A DNA stretch of 64,000 bases, taken from JAGPUQ01 sp041594335 (GTDB taxonomy: Bacteria > Pseudomonadota > Gammaproteobacteria > Pseudomonadales > Porticoccaceae). Shown here piece by piece: positions 32,440-42,620 of the stretch. The translations under genes and the position numbers were made by a program. The stretch spans positions 1-64,000 of the forward strand of contig JBFHML010000003.1 in assembly GCA_041594335.1 (NCBI GenBank). The letters are read 5' to 3'. Position 1 is the first letter of the stretch. Each line of letters starts with the position of its first letter. Below the pieces are notes generated by a model that saw nothing but the letters and a program-made list of their open reading frames with translations, did not search any database and was not told where the DNA came from.

Positions 32440-33380
32440 TACACCAACCCCCACCACCTGAGCAGAATCAACCCTGCACAGTTCACCATAAACGACAGCA
32501 CCCCACTGACCAGTACGATGTTAGCGGCAAGCCTGCGATCGCCCCCAAACATCTCCGCGAACACCACACTGATCGAGGCCGTAGGCGAAGCCAGCACCAG
32601 AAACAGTATGCCGAGCTCCATATCGCGCAAGCCCGCGCCAAACCCGACGGCGGTTCCCAAGGCCGGCATCCAAATGCACTTGTAGAATGCCGCCCCCCAA
32701 CTCGCCAATGCCGGCTTGCGGAGTTCGCGAAAATTCAGCGAAGCACCCAGCATGAACAACACCAAGGGCACAGTCAGCTGGCCGACAATGTTGCCCGTCT
32801 CTACCAACAATTGCGGCAGCGGTACTTTCAGTGCGCCCGCCAAGATACCCAACAAGATGCCGAGTATCACCGGATTACGGATCACCGAGATCCCCGCACC
32901 CCCCGCCACCGGCGCGCCATAACGGCGCAGCATCAGCACCGAAAACACATTGCCAAACACAATGAAAATGGCCATCGGCAACGACGCCAAGACGACGCCC
33001 TCGCGACCGTAGACGCTCTGCGCCATTGCCAGCCCGGCGATCAGCAAATTGCCACGCGCCGCGCCCTGCAGAAACACCCCACGCTGCTCACGCCGCACCC
33101 CGAGGATCCTAGCCAGTGGCCACGCCAACAACGAAAGTCCCATCACCAATCCGGCACTGACGAACAGAAATCTTGGCGCGCGCGCCAACTCGATTTCCGC
33201 GGTGGCCAAGGACAAAAACAGCATCATTGGCGCGCCCAGATTGAATACCAGCCGGGACGCGTCGCGTAAGAAGTCGTCGCTGAGCATGCCGGCGCGGCGC
33301 AGCACCACCCCCAATGCGGTGACCAGGTAAATGGGGGTCACCGTACCCAACGCAAACCAGATGACTTCCAGCGGATTCAC
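32439..33380 (-). CDS. AEC family transporter (auxin efflux carrier fold)
   Basis: Integral membrane protein, 313 residues with about 10 hydrophobic helices in two repeats; relatives move malate, malonate or other organic acids. Family features are LGVVLRRAGMLSDDFLRDASRLVFNLGAPMMLF near the N terminus, NPVILGILLGILAGALKVPLP near residue 165, and GDRRLAANIVLVSGVLSF near the C terminus. Substrate cannot be assigned. It overlaps the DUF2489 gene; the divergent neighbour is murI. Confidence 0.85.
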   Translation of the reverse strand: MNPLEVIWFALGTVTPIYLVTALGVVLRRAGMLSDDFLRDASRLVFNLGAPMMLFLSLATAEIELARAPRFLFVSAGLVMGLSLLAWPLARILGVRREQRGVFLQGAARGNLLIAGLAMAQSVYGREGVVLASLPMAIFIVFGNVFSVLMLRRYGAPVAGGAGISVIRNPVILGILLGILAGALKVPLPQLLVETGNIVGQLTVPLVLFMLGASLNFRELRKPALASWGAAFYKCIWMPALGTAVGFGAGLRDMELGILFLVLASPTASISVVFAEMFGGDRRLAANIVLVSGVLSFMVNCAGLILLRWWGLV

Positions 33381-33481
33381 GTCCAGAGCCCCTGGCGGCC
33401 GTACGCCTCGGTCACCGCCATGCCGAGCACAAGCGCAACAGCCACACCGATCACGCGGAGCCTCCGGTAGAATGCCGCGCT

Positions 33482-34345
33482 ATGCGCGAACCCCCGAAAA
33501 TTCTGGTCTTCGATTCCGGCGTAGGCGGGTTGAGCGTGCTGGCTGCGGTCCGGGAGCATTTGCCCGGCTGCGAATTCCTCTTTGCCTGCGACAATGCCGC
33601 CTTTCCCTATGGCACCAAAGGGGAAACCGAACTCATCGAACGCGTCGATCATGTCGTAGGAATCCTGGCGCGCCGTTGGGCGCCAACCCTGATCGTGATC
33701 GCCTGTAACAGCGCCAGCACCCTGGCACTGCCCCGGCTGCGTTCCCGGCTCTCGCAACCCGTAGTAGGGGTTGTCCCGGCCATCAAGCCTGCCGCAGCGC
33801 AGTCGACCACCAAGGTGATCGGCCTGCTGGGCACTGAGGGCACGGTCGGCCGGTTGTACACGCAGCAACTCATCAACGACTTCGCTCACGGTTGCCGGGT
33901 AATCCCGTTGGGCAGCTCTCGTTTGGTGGAGATCGCGGAGCAAGCCATGCGCGGCACACCACCCAACGACGCTGAACTGCGACACATCCTGTCGCCGTTG
34001 TTTGCAGAACCCGCGCTGGACACGGTGGTGTTGGCTTGCACGCATTTCCCCCTTCTCTCCCGGCAGTTGGCAGCCGCTGCGCCCCGTCCCGTGCACTGGG
34101 TAGACTCCGGTGCAGCCATTGCCCGCCGTACTGCCTCGTTGCTGCCCGGTTGGCGGCCAGCAGCCGACCGCGGCTTTTCCGCGAACTTCACCAGCCCCAC
34201 GACACTGCAGGGGCTTTACCCAACCTTGGCAGACCTCGGATGCCACGAAATCACAGTGTGCGACACATCGGACAGCCACCCTTTCTCCACCAACAATACC
34301 TCCGATAAAAATATTTTTAATCAAATAGATAGGAATGATAGTTAA
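33482..34345 (+). CDS. murI: glutamate racemase
   Basis: Supplies D-glutamate for peptidoglycan. Both catalytic cysteines are visible, Cys75 in ACNSAST and Cys186 in ACTHFPLL, as are FDSGVGGLSVL (residues 10-20) and NAAFPYGTKG. The 287-residue product ends in an Asn/Ser/Asp-rich tail encoded by AT-rich DNA (about 34285-34345), unlike the rest of the gene; the catalytic domain is complete before it. The neighbouring NUDIX gene is convergent. Confidence 0.95.
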   Translation: MREPPKILVFDSGVGGLSVLAAVREHLPGCEFLFACDNAAFPYGTKGETELIERVDHVVGILARRWAPTLIVIACNSASTLALPRLRSRLSQPVVGVVPAIKPAAAQSTTKVIGLLGTEGTVGRLYTQQLINDFAHGCRVIPLGSSRLVEIAEQAMRGTPPNDAELRHILSPLFAEPALDTVVLACTHFPLLSRQLAAAAPRPVHWVDSGAAIARRTASLLPGWRPAADRGFSANFTSPTTLQGLYPTLADLGCHEITVCDTSDSHPFSTNNTSDKNIFNQIDRNDS

Positions 34346-34386
34346 ACTTTAACAAAACATTTACCGGTTGACGCGTACCCCGGCGC

Positions 34387-35148
34387 TCAGGGTTCGGCAG
34401 CCAAGGTCAGCACGCCACGGCCACCCCGGGCTGGCACGCTCAAGTAACGTCGCCCGCCCACCGCGAAGAACGTCGGCGTCACCAGAGACTCCGGATGGGT
34501 GCGAAAGTCCGCCAGGGCCGCTGCACAACTCGGATACGCGGACAGTCGACGGCAATTGACCTCGGTAGCACGCATCACCCAATACTCTCCAGCCTCGCCT
34601 AGCGCCACCACTTGGGCGGGAGCGGCCCAGAAGGAATCCACGAGCTCGACACCGTCGTGGCTTCCCACCTGCAGGGGCGGCAACTCGGCCACGAAAAAAT
34701 GGGTGGCAAAGCGCTTGGGACGTGTCGAGGGGGTCACCCAATAGGCAAATGGCACCAACGCATCGGTGGCCGGGCACAACCCCTGTTGCGCCAACCAAAC
34801 CCCAAAAGGCACTTCGCCGCATGCCACCCGCTCCCGCTCCCCGGCCAGCTCAGCCAGCAGCTCCGGGGCAGGCCAGCTACCGTCGAGATGACGCGCAAAT
34901 AGGATTCCGGCCTCTTCAAAGACCTCTCGAATAGCCGCCAGCCGGTGGGCAGATAAGGAGTCGGAATTCGCCGATACCTCAGTGTCCTGAGCCTCCAAGG
35001 CACCACCCGGAAAAACCAAGGCGCCACCGGCAAATCTGGTGGCACTGTGGCGCTGAACCATAAAGATTTCCCACCCTGAAACGCCCTCACGGCCGATAAC
35101 CAGGCTCGCGGAAGGCCGAGGTGGCACCGGCGGCGCCGCATCCGTCAC
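34387..35148 (-). CDS. NUDIX hydrolase (NUDT19-like)
   Basis: Hydrolase of a nucleoside diphosphate-linked compound, possibly a CoA or nucleotide derivative. The Nudix box is split by an insertion as in the NUDT19 group: GGALEAQDTE, then REVFEEAGILFARHLDG, with metal-binding glutamates in REVFEEAG. Length 253. Longer frames to 35283 exist, but the GTG at 35148 is preceded by AGGAG at five bases and gives a sensible N terminus, leaving a 190-base divergent promoter region before the next gene. Confidence 0.82.
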   Translation of the reverse strand: MTDAAPPVPPRPSASLVIGREGVSGWEIFMVQRHSATRFAGGALVFPGGALEAQDTEVSANSDSLSAHRLAAIREVFEEAGILFARHLDGSWPAPELLAELAGERERVACGEVPFGVWLAQQGLCPATDALVPFAYWVTPSTRPKRFATHFFVAELPPLQVGSHDGVELVDSFWAAPAQVVALGEAGEYWVMRATEVNCRRLSAYPSCAAALADFRTHPESLVTPTFFAVGGRRYLSVPARGGRGVLTLAAEP

Positions 35149-35338
35149 GGTAGCTCCTATCTCCTGCGCCACGGCAAAAAAAGCGCTGCCAAGCGATATT
35201 GTACCCGCCATGCGGCACCATCCGACCCATAGACTTCGAACCAACGCTGTTGGGCCCCCGGACTCCGCCTGCCCCAATGCCAATCTGCGGCCCGGCGCCT
35301 CTACAATCCCCCTCTATCCGATCGACGCAGGCCCTGCC

Positions 35339-38017
35339 ATGCCCAGTCCCCCCGCCGATATCGTCTCGCTGCGCCCCGCGCTGGTGGCCAGAGAATTGAT
35401 CCTGACCGCCAATCAGCGGTTAGCGCGAGCGCTGGAGCAAAGCTGGGCAGCGGAGCAGGACGCGATCGGTCGCACCGCCTGGGAGCGTCCGCGCATTTAT
35501 GCGCTCGAGCATTGGTTCAACACCCAATGGGAACGCCTTCGCGACGCAGCCTTCCCCCCCGCGCTCGCCGCAAGTCCAGCCAACCTAGCCGTCGAACAGC
35601 GGCTCTGGCGGAGCGTGATCGCGCGACAACCCGACATTGCGCACGAAGAGGCTACCGGCTTTGCACGGCTCGCTTTGTCCGCCCGCCAATTACTGGAACG
35701 CTGGGACCTAGATCTCACCCGGATCGGTAGCGACCACTGTGGCAGCGCCCTGTTTGCCAGCTGGTTACCCCTGTGGCGCAGAGCGATGGCCGCGCGCGCG
35801 CTCCTGACCCGGGAGCAGTGCCTGGAACTACTGCTCGAAGCGCATGACAGCGGCGTCCTACCCGGCGCGGGACACGCCCATCTGATCGGTTTCGCCGCCC
35901 TCCCGCCACGCTATCGCCGCGTTCTCGAACAGCTTTGCGATCGCCTGACCACCCATACGCCACCCCGGCGCAACAGCGTCCGTCGGCTGGTCACTCCGGC
36001 GGATGCCGACGCCGAGATCGCCGCGGCCGTTGACTGGGCCGCCGATTACTTGCGCGCCCATCCCGACCGAAGGATTGGCCTCGTGATCCCCGATTTGGCC
36101 GCGTGCCGGGATCGGGTCGAGCGGCTGGTACGCGACGCGCTCACGCCCCACCATTGCCTACCCTCAACCCCCTGGAGCCCGGCGCCCTGCAACATTTCGG
36201 CAGGCCAGCCGCTGAGTGACCTGCCGCTGGCCCGCACAGCGCTCACGCTACTCGGCCTACACGAAGAGAGCCTGCCTTCCGGCTGCGCATACGCCCTGCT
36301 CCACGATGTGTACTGGGGCGATCCGGACGCCGAACTGGAGGTGAGGTCACGCGCGGAGATCGAATTGCGCGAAGGCCGAGCGGTCACCCTGGGAGCCAGC
36401 GATCTGCGCCGAGCATTGGCGCATGCCGAGACCCACCTGCAAACCCCAGCCTTGGTGACAGAGCGCCTTCAAGAGGCCGCCGAGCAACGCCGGCGGGCAC
36501 CTCGAAACACCGATTTTCGGACTTGGGCAAGGCTATTCGAGAGCTATCTTGGCTGCCTGGGCTGGCCCGGCCAACGCAGCCTCGATAGTCACGAATTTCA
36601 ACAACGACAACACTGGCAAGAACTGCTGGAACATTTGGGTGCGCTGGCCGTCACCGGAGAAACTGTCGATTGGGGTGAGGCACTGGACGAACTTCGTCGG
36701 CTGGCGAAAGCGGCGCCTTTCCAATCCCGGACCCCCGCAGGTCGACTGCAGATACTGGGCGTTTTGGAGGCCGCTGGACTGCAATTCGACGCACTCTGGG
36801 TCACCAACATGACCGACAGCCGCTGGCCAGAGCCCCTCGATCCACACCCACTACTGCCCGCGGCGCTACAACGGCATTTGGCCATGCCCAGAGCCCAGCC
36901 CGAGCACGAACTCGCGCTTGCGCAACTGCGACTACAAGAGTTCGAGGGCGCTGCGGCCGAGATAGTGTTTAGCTACCCGCTACGCGATGGCGAGGTCGAA
37001 CTTCAGCCCTATACGGGACTTCGGGACCTGCCCGCAACACCGGCAGCCGAGCCCCGCACTCACCCTTGGATCCCGCTGGCACGCAACGCCACCGCACCGG
37101 AAATCGTGGCTTGGGGAGATGCACCGCCCTGTGGCGCGGGAGAACTCGAAGGCGGCGGCAGTGCACGACTGCGCGACCAATCGAATGCACCATTCAATGC
37201 ATTCGCCATCTGGCGGCTGGGCGCACGCCCCCTACTCGAACCCGAACCCGGACTCTCACGCGCCGATCGCGGCAAACTGGTACACCGCGCCCTGGAGCTC
37301 TTCTGGACAGGGTTGGCCAACCAGGAACAACTCCTCGCCCTGGACGAGGGCGCACGCGCGCAAACCCTGCGCGCGGCCATCACGGGTGCGCTCGATGAAC
37401 TGGCCCGCCACCGGCCCGAACTCCACGGGCCACGGCTACGCAGCGTGGAAACCGACTGCTTATACCGCCTCCTGCTCGCCTGGCTGACCATCGAAATGGC
37501 TCGCCCCCCTTTTGCGGTCGTCGCTCGCGAGCATCGGGTCGCGCTGGATCTCGCGGGCCTACCGATAGCACTGCGTATCGATCGGATCGATCGCCTCGCA
37601 GACGACCGCGTCTTGTTACTCGACTATAAGACCGGTGCGACCCACTCCAGCAGTTGGGATGGGGAGCGCCCCGAGGATCCACAGTTGCCGCTTTATGCTC
37701 TGGCGCACCCGGAGCACCTCGCCGGCATCGCGCTAGCGCGTATCCGTATCGACCCACGGCAAGGGTGCGATTTGACCGGACTCGCCGATCGCGAACTTCT
37801 CGGTTGCAAGACACTAGCCGATGCCGGTCTACCAGACGATTGGGCACAGGCATTGCGCCACTGGGAACGCACCTTGGGCAGCCTGGCGCGAGAATTTCTG
37901 CAAGGCACCGCTACCTTATGTCACCACCATCCCGACAGCGCTACCCGAGACCCGTTAATCGCCCTCAATAGACTGCCGGAACTTGAAGATATTCAAAGGA
38001 TAATAGAAAGCTCATGA
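35339..38017 (+). CDS. AddB-like PD-(D/E)XK nuclease, probable DNA repair protein
   Basis: Predicted partner of the following helicase in double-strand break processing. The roughly 892-residue protein starts like this family (ELILTANQRLARALEQSW), has a mid-region SLDSHEFQQRQHWQELL and LGVLEAAGLQFDALWVTNM, and ends with a RecB-type nuclease motif: DRVLLLDYKTG near residue 760 with the Asp and Lys expected in the active site. The ATG at 35339 is chosen over a frame opening at 35210. It overlaps the helicase gene by four bases (ATGA). The iron-sulfur cysteines of true AddB are not obvious, fitting the separate gammaproteobacterial family. Confidence 0.83.
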   Translation: MPSPPADIVSLRPALVARELILTANQRLARALEQSWAAEQDAIGRTAWERPRIYALEHWFNTQWERLRDAAFPPALAASPANLAVEQRLWRSVIARQPDIAHEEATGFARLALSARQLLERWDLDLTRIGSDHCGSALFASWLPLWRRAMAARALLTREQCLELLLEAHDSGVLPGAGHAHLIGFAALPPRYRRVLEQLCDRLTTHTPPRRNSVRRLVTPADADAEIAAAVDWAADYLRAHPDRRIGLVIPDLAACRDRVERLVRDALTPHHCLPSTPWSPAPCNISAGQPLSDLPLARTALTLLGLHEESLPSGCAYALLHDVYWGDPDAELEVRSRAEIELREGRAVTLGASDLRRALAHAETHLQTPALVTERLQEAAEQRRRAPRNTDFRTWARLFESYLGCLGWPGQRSLDSHEFQQRQHWQELLEHLGALAVTGETVDWGEALDELRRLAKAAPFQSRTPAGRLQILGVLEAAGLQFDALWVTNMTDSRWPEPLDPHPLLPAALQRHLAMPRAQPEHELALAQLRLQEFEGAAAEIVFSYPLRDGEVELQPYTGLRDLPATPAAEPRTHPWIPLARNATAPEIVAWGDAPPCGAGELEGGGSARLRDQSNAPFNAFAIWRLGARPLLEPEPGLSRADRGKLVHRALELFWTGLANQEQLLALDEGARAQTLRAAITGALDELARHRPELHGPRLRSVETDCLYRLLLAWLTIEMARPPFAVVAREHRVALDLAGLPIALRIDRIDRLADDRVLLLDYKTGATHSSSWDGERPEDPQLPLYALAHPEHLAGIALARIRIDPRQGCDLTGLADRELLGCKTLADAGLPDDWAQALRHWERTLGSLAREFLQGTATLCHHHPDSATRDPLIALNRLPELEDIQRIIESS

Positions 38018-41000
38018 CACCAGATCTGGATGTTCGTCAGGCCGCGCTGGATATCCACCGGTCCTTTTCCGTGGTCGCGCCGGCAGGCTCGGGCAAAACC
38101 GGCCTGCTAACGCAGCGCATGCTGCGCTTGCTCGCTGCATGCGAACAGCCGGAAGAAGTACTGTGCATGACCTTTACCCGCAAGGCGGCCGGCGAGATGC
38201 GCCGCCGCATCCTCTCCGCCCTCCAGCGGGCCCAGGAGGATACACCTCCCTCGGACGCATTTGCTCGCCAGACCTGGGATCTGGCGCGGGCCGCTGTGGC
38301 ACGAGACCGGGCCGCCGGGTGGCGACTCACCGAGGCGGTCAACCGGCTACAAATCCACACGATCGACGCCTACTGCATGCAGCTGGCTCGGCGGCTGGCC
38401 GGCGAAGCCGGCGTGATCGCCACCCTCACCCCGACAGAGCACGTCGTCCCCCTCTACCAGGAGGCCGTCCGGGAACTCTGCGCGCGACTCGAATCTGCGG
38501 ATGCTACCGGGGCCGCTTTGGCGGTACTGCTCTCGCATCTCGACAACCACTGGCCGCGGTTAGAAGAGCTCCTGATCCGATTGCTCAGTCGCCGCGAGCA
38601 GTGGCTGGCCCAGTTACTCGCCAGCAACAATGAACGGGCTGCGCTGGAGAGCGCCGTGGAGACGCTCATCAGGGACACGCTGTCGGCCCTGACCGAAGCC
38701 TTCTCGCACGTCGCTGGTGATTTGCCTGGATTGTTACGCTATGTTGCCGCCAATCGCGCCGCCCAGGGCGCCCCCGCCATTCTCGACGTCGCCGCGAGGA
38801 CGCTGCCGGAGCCCAACAGCACCGCGTTGCCGGCTTGGAAAGTTATCCTGTCACTTTTCTTAGCAAAAGACGGCAACTTACGCAGCAAAGTAGACAAGCG
38901 ACAAGGCATGCCCACCGCGAAGGACTCGGTCGTCCCGGCTGAGGCCAACCACTGGAAGGCCTGCTGGGCGGACCTCCGGGAACAATTGGCAACGCGGCCG
39001 CAGTGGCTAGCATTGGCGCAAGACACCCTGGCATTGCCAGATAGCCCACCGAGTGACACCCAGTGGGAAGTGCTGAACAGCCTCGCGCGGTTGCTTCCAG
39101 AATTGGCGGCGCACCTAGAACTGGTGTTTCAGCGTCGCGGACAATGCGATTTTACCGCCGTTGCCCTGGCTGCCCTGCGCGCTCTAGGCGACGACGAGGC
39201 CCCTAGCGACCTGGCACTGCGTCTCGATTATCGCCTACGCCATATCCTGGTCGACGAGTGTCAGGATACCTCGGGATTGCAATTCGATCTGCTCCGTCGA
39301 CTCACCGCCGGCTGGCAAAACGGCGACGGACGTACGCTCTTCCTGGTCGGTGATGGCATGCAATCCCTATACGGATTTCGCAATGCCAACGTCGGCCTAT
39401 TTCTAGACAGTCGCCGCCATCCGCTGGGAAACTTGCACCTGCAGGCCGTGGAACTGCAAGCCAATTTCCGTTCGCAAGCGAAACTGATCCACTGGTTCAA
39501 CCGTATTTTTCAGCACGCGTTTCCAGCCCGCGAGGACCCCGGCCGCGGCGCCGTCCCCTATGCACCAGCGATTGCAGTGCAACCACCATTGCCCGAACCC
39601 GCGGTGGCGATCGACGTACTCGCTACCGACGCCGACGACACACACCTGGGCGAACAGGTCGCGGCCTGCGCTGCGCAGGCGCTCGCCACGCCGGGCTCGG
39701 TGGCTATCCTTGCCCGCTCCCGCGGTCACTTGCAAGCCATCCTGCCAGCCCTGAACCGCCGCGGGCTGCCCTGGCAGGCCACCGACATCGACCGCCTGGG
39801 CCATCGCATGGCCGTGATCGATCTGCTCTCACTGACCCGCGCGCTACTGTCCCCGACCGATCGCGTCGCCTGGCTTGCGGTGCTACGCGCTCCTTGGAGC
39901 GGACTCAGTCACGCAGACCTCTTGGCCTTGGCCGGAATCCATGCCGGCGATCTGCGCGCGCCCCTCATCCCGCGGCTGATGCGGTGGCAGGACAACGCCG
40001 CGCTGAGCGCGGCTGGCCAAGCGACGCTTGCCCGAGTGGCCCCGATCCTGCTGGATGCCTGGCGCGCACGGGAGCGCAAGCCATTGCGAAGCCATGTCGA
40101 AGGGGTCTGGATCGCGCTCGGCGGGCCGGCCACGCTGCTCGACCCGGATGACCTGCGCCTGTGTCAACAGTATTTCGGGCTATTGGAACGCGAAGCCGAT
40201 ATCGCCCGTAGCGACTGGCCGGAGTTTGTTCGCCGCGCCCAACAAGGCTACGCGACGCCGGTGGCCCACACAGATGCACAACTGCACATTCTCACCATGC
40301 ACAAAGCCAAGGGGCTGGAGTTCGATACCGTGATCCTCCCAGCCCTCGACCGCGCTACCCGCGGGGACGAAACCGCGCTGTTACTGTGGCACGAGCGGGT
40401 GACTGCCGCCGGCCACCGGGAACTGTTGATCTCGCCCCGACAACGCAGTGGCGACGCTGGCGATCCACTGTATGAATGGCTCCGGCGCGAAGCTAAGCTG
40501 GCACGCCAACTCGAAAATACCCGTACCCTGTACGTCGCCTGTACCCGGGCCGTGCGGCGCTTACACCTGGTGTTTCGGCAGCCGGGCCCCAAAGGACCAC
40601 CGAACGATTCGCTGTTGGCACCCATCTGGCCCGCACTCGAGTCCGAACTGACCCATCCCGGAGCCGATACCCAAGTGACGATGCATTCCCCGGCACCGAC
40701 CGCCACGGCCGCCGCCGAGCCTGTGCTGACGCACGGGTTACGCCTTCCGCCGGACTGGCAGCCCGTGTGGCCAGCGCGCCCCGCCACCCCGCCATCGCCA
40801 ACACCAAACGACGAACGCGAATCGGATGGCTCTTCCCTCGCACGCTTGGCGGGCACCCTGTTCCACCGCAGTGTATGTCAGCTGCTCCGCGAGGGGCCGC
40901 GCCATTGGGACACGGCACGCATCCAGCGCCAGGAGCTGGTTTGGACCGCCGAATTGTCCGCCGTCGGCTTCGACGCTGAGGCTGGACGCGCCGCCGTGGC

Positions 41001-41352
41001 GCGAATTCGCCGGGGCATCCACAACCTGCTAACCGACGACGCGGGACGCTGGTTGCTACAAAACCATACCCAGGCCGGCACCGAGCTCGAACTCGGCTAT
41101 CAAGACGGTGGAGGCCAGACCCGTACCGCAATCGTCGACCGCACCTTTGTGGCAGACGGGGTGCGCTGGATTATCGACTACAAACTGACTGAGCCCGATG
41201 GCGAACACCGCAGCGCATTCCTCGCTCGCCAGCGCGAGCGCTACGGCCCGCAGTTGGCAAACTATTCGGCACTATTCCGCCGCATGGGATCCGAACCGAT
41301 CACCACCGCGCTCTATTTCCCCCTACTTCCCCACCTGGAGATCTGCACCTAG
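38014..41352 (+). CDS. UvrD/AddA-like helicase-nuclease
   Basis: Superfamily 1 helicase, 1112 residues, acting with the AddB-like protein encoded just before it. Walker A is VVAPAGSGKTGLLTQRML near residue 20, motif Ia LCMTFTRKAAGEMRRRI, Walker B HILVDECQDTSGLQFDLL near 411, and motif V LHILTMHKAKGLEFDTVILPA near 760. The C terminus holds a nuclease-type motif WIIDYKL near residue 1055. It differs from RecB in lacking a partner recC/recD, and none is in the window. Start ATG overlaps the previous stop. Confidence 0.87.
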   Translation: MTPDLDVRQAALDIHRSFSVVAPAGSGKTGLLTQRMLRLLAACEQPEEVLCMTFTRKAAGEMRRRILSALQRAQEDTPPSDAFARQTWDLARAAVARDRAAGWRLTEAVNRLQIHTIDAYCMQLARRLAGEAGVIATLTPTEHVVPLYQEAVRELCARLESADATGAALAVLLSHLDNHWPRLEELLIRLLSRREQWLAQLLASNNERAALESAVETLIRDTLSALTEAFSHVAGDLPGLLRYVAANRAAQGAPAILDVAARTLPEPNSTALPAWKVILSLFLAKDGNLRSKVDKRQGMPTAKDSVVPAEANHWKACWADLREQLATRPQWLALAQDTLALPDSPPSDTQWEVLNSLARLLPELAAHLELVFQRRGQCDFTAVALAALRALGDDEAPSDLALRLDYRLRHILVDECQDTSGLQFDLLRRLTAGWQNGDGRTLFLVGDGMQSLYGFRNANVGLFLDSRRHPLGNLHLQAVELQANFRSQAKLIHWFNRIFQHAFPAREDPGRGAVPYAPAIAVQPPLPEPAVAIDVLATDADDTHLGEQVAACAAQALATPGSVAILARSRGHLQAILPALNRRGLPWQATDIDRLGHRMAVIDLLSLTRALLSPTDRVAWLAVLRAPWSGLSHADLLALAGIHAGDLRAPLIPRLMRWQDNAALSAAGQATLARVAPILLDAWRARERKPLRSHVEGVWIALGGPATLLDPDDLRLCQQYFGLLEREADIARSDWPEFVRRAQQGYATPVAHTDAQLHILTMHKAKGLEFDTVILPALDRATRGDETALLLWHERVTAAGHRELLISPRQRSGDAGDPLYEWLRREAKLARQLENTRTLYVACTRAVRRLHLVFRQPGPKGPPNDSLLAPIWPALESELTHPGADTQVTMHSPAPTATAAAEPVLTHGLRLPPDWQPVWPARPATPPSPTPNDERESDGSSLARLAGTLFHRSVCQLLREGPRHWDTARIQRQELVWTAELSAVGFDAEAGRAAVARIRRGIHNLLTDDAGRWLLQNHTQAGTELELGYQDGGGQTRTAIVDRTFVADGVRWIIDYKLTEPDGEHRSAFLARQRERYGPQLANYSALFRRMGSEPITTALYFPLLPHLEICT

Positions 41353-41464
41353 CATCCCGCACATGCCGGGTCCTTGGTCGATTCCAGCTCCCCGGGGAAA
41401 TCGCGCCACGACCTGCTAGAATGGCGCGCCTTAGAAAGCAGTCGTGCCGAGCCTGCGGCACGTG

Positions 41465-42547
41465 ATGACGAGTCCCATGATCGAAAAAGCCCTGGAAAAC
41501 CTCAACATCGACGCACAGCAGGTACTGCTGACGCCAGATGAGTTGAAAGACGCGCTGCCCATGACCGACGCTGCGGCGACCACCGTGGTGCAGGGCAGGC
41601 AGACCGTACAGCAAATTCTCGACCGCCAGGATCACCGTTTGATGATCGTTGTCGGCCCCTGCTCGATCCACGATGTAGAGGCGGCGATGGAGTACGCACA
41701 GCGGCTGCGCGACCTCGCCGATCGGGTCGCCGATACCCTGTTTGTGGTCATGCGCGTCTACTTCGAGAAGCCGCGTACGACGGTAGGCTGGAAAGGGCTC
41801 ATCAACGACCCCCACCTCGACGACTCATTCTGCATCGATGAGGGGCTGCATATCGGTCGTCGTCTGCTCCTCAACATCGCGGAGCTGGGGCTCCCCGCCG
41901 CTACGGAAGCGCTCGACCCGATCTCACCACAATATCTTCAGGATTTGATTTCCTGGTCGGCGATCGGCGCGCGCACGACCGAAAGCCAAACGCATCGGGA
42001 AATGGCCAGCGGCCTGACTTCTGCCGTGGGCTTCAAGAATGGCACCGACGGCAGTCTCACCGTCGCAATCAACGCCCTGCAGTCGGTTGCGAAACCACAT
42101 CATTTTCTGGGCATCAACGGGGAGGGCCGGGTTGCCATCATCAAGACCCGCGGCAACCCCTATGCCCATGTTGTACTGCGCGGCGGAGACGGCAAGCCCA
42201 ACTACGATTCGGTCAGCGTATCGCTTTGCGAGCAGGCGCTGACCAAGGCGGGCATCCCGGCCAACATCATGGTCGACTGCAGCCACGCAAACTCCAATAA
42301 AAACCATGAGCTCGAACCCCTGGTGATCGAGAATGTCACCAATCAGATTCTCGAGGGCAATCGATCCATCATTGGCCTGATGATTGAAAGCAACCTCGTC
42401 GCCGGCAATCAAAAGCTCTCGGCAAAGCGCAGCGAAATGGTCTACGGTCAATCCGTCACCGATGCCTGCATCGACTGGGATACCACCGAGTCCGCCCTGC
42501 TCGCCATGCACGAGCGGCTGCGCGACATCCTGCCGCGCCGCAGCTGA
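41465..42547 (+). CDS. 3-deoxy-7-phosphoheptulonate synthase (type I DAHP synthase)
   Basis: First step of aromatic amino acid synthesis: condensation of PEP and erythrose 4-phosphate. AroF/G/H-type signatures are MIVVGPCSIHDVEAAMEYA near residue 58, MRVYFEKPRTTVGWKGLINDP near 95, GARTTESQTHREMASGL near 175, and DCSHANSNKNH near 275. Length 360. Start is ambiguous among GTG 41444, ATG 41465 and ATG 41477; none has a good ribosome site. Which amino acid inhibits it cannot be told by eye. Confidence 0.93.
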   Translation: MTSPMIEKALENLNIDAQQVLLTPDELKDALPMTDAAATTVVQGRQTVQQILDRQDHRLMIVVGPCSIHDVEAAMEYAQRLRDLADRVADTLFVVMRVYFEKPRTTVGWKGLINDPHLDDSFCIDEGLHIGRRLLLNIAELGLPAATEALDPISPQYLQDLISWSAIGARTTESQTHREMASGLTSAVGFKNGTDGSLTVAINALQSVAKPHHFLGINGEGRVAIIKTRGNPYAHVVLRGGDGKPNYDSVSVSLCEQALTKAGIPANIMVDCSHANSNKNHELEPLVIENVTNQILEGNRSIIGLMIESNLVAGNQKLSAKRSEMVYGQSVTDACIDWDTTESALLAMHERLRDILPRRS

Positions 42548-42620
42548 CCAAGCGAACCGGCGAACCGGCCGGCGAGGCTATACTGGCGACCGGCCAAAGC
42601 GCCAGCAGATGGGTCTGAAC

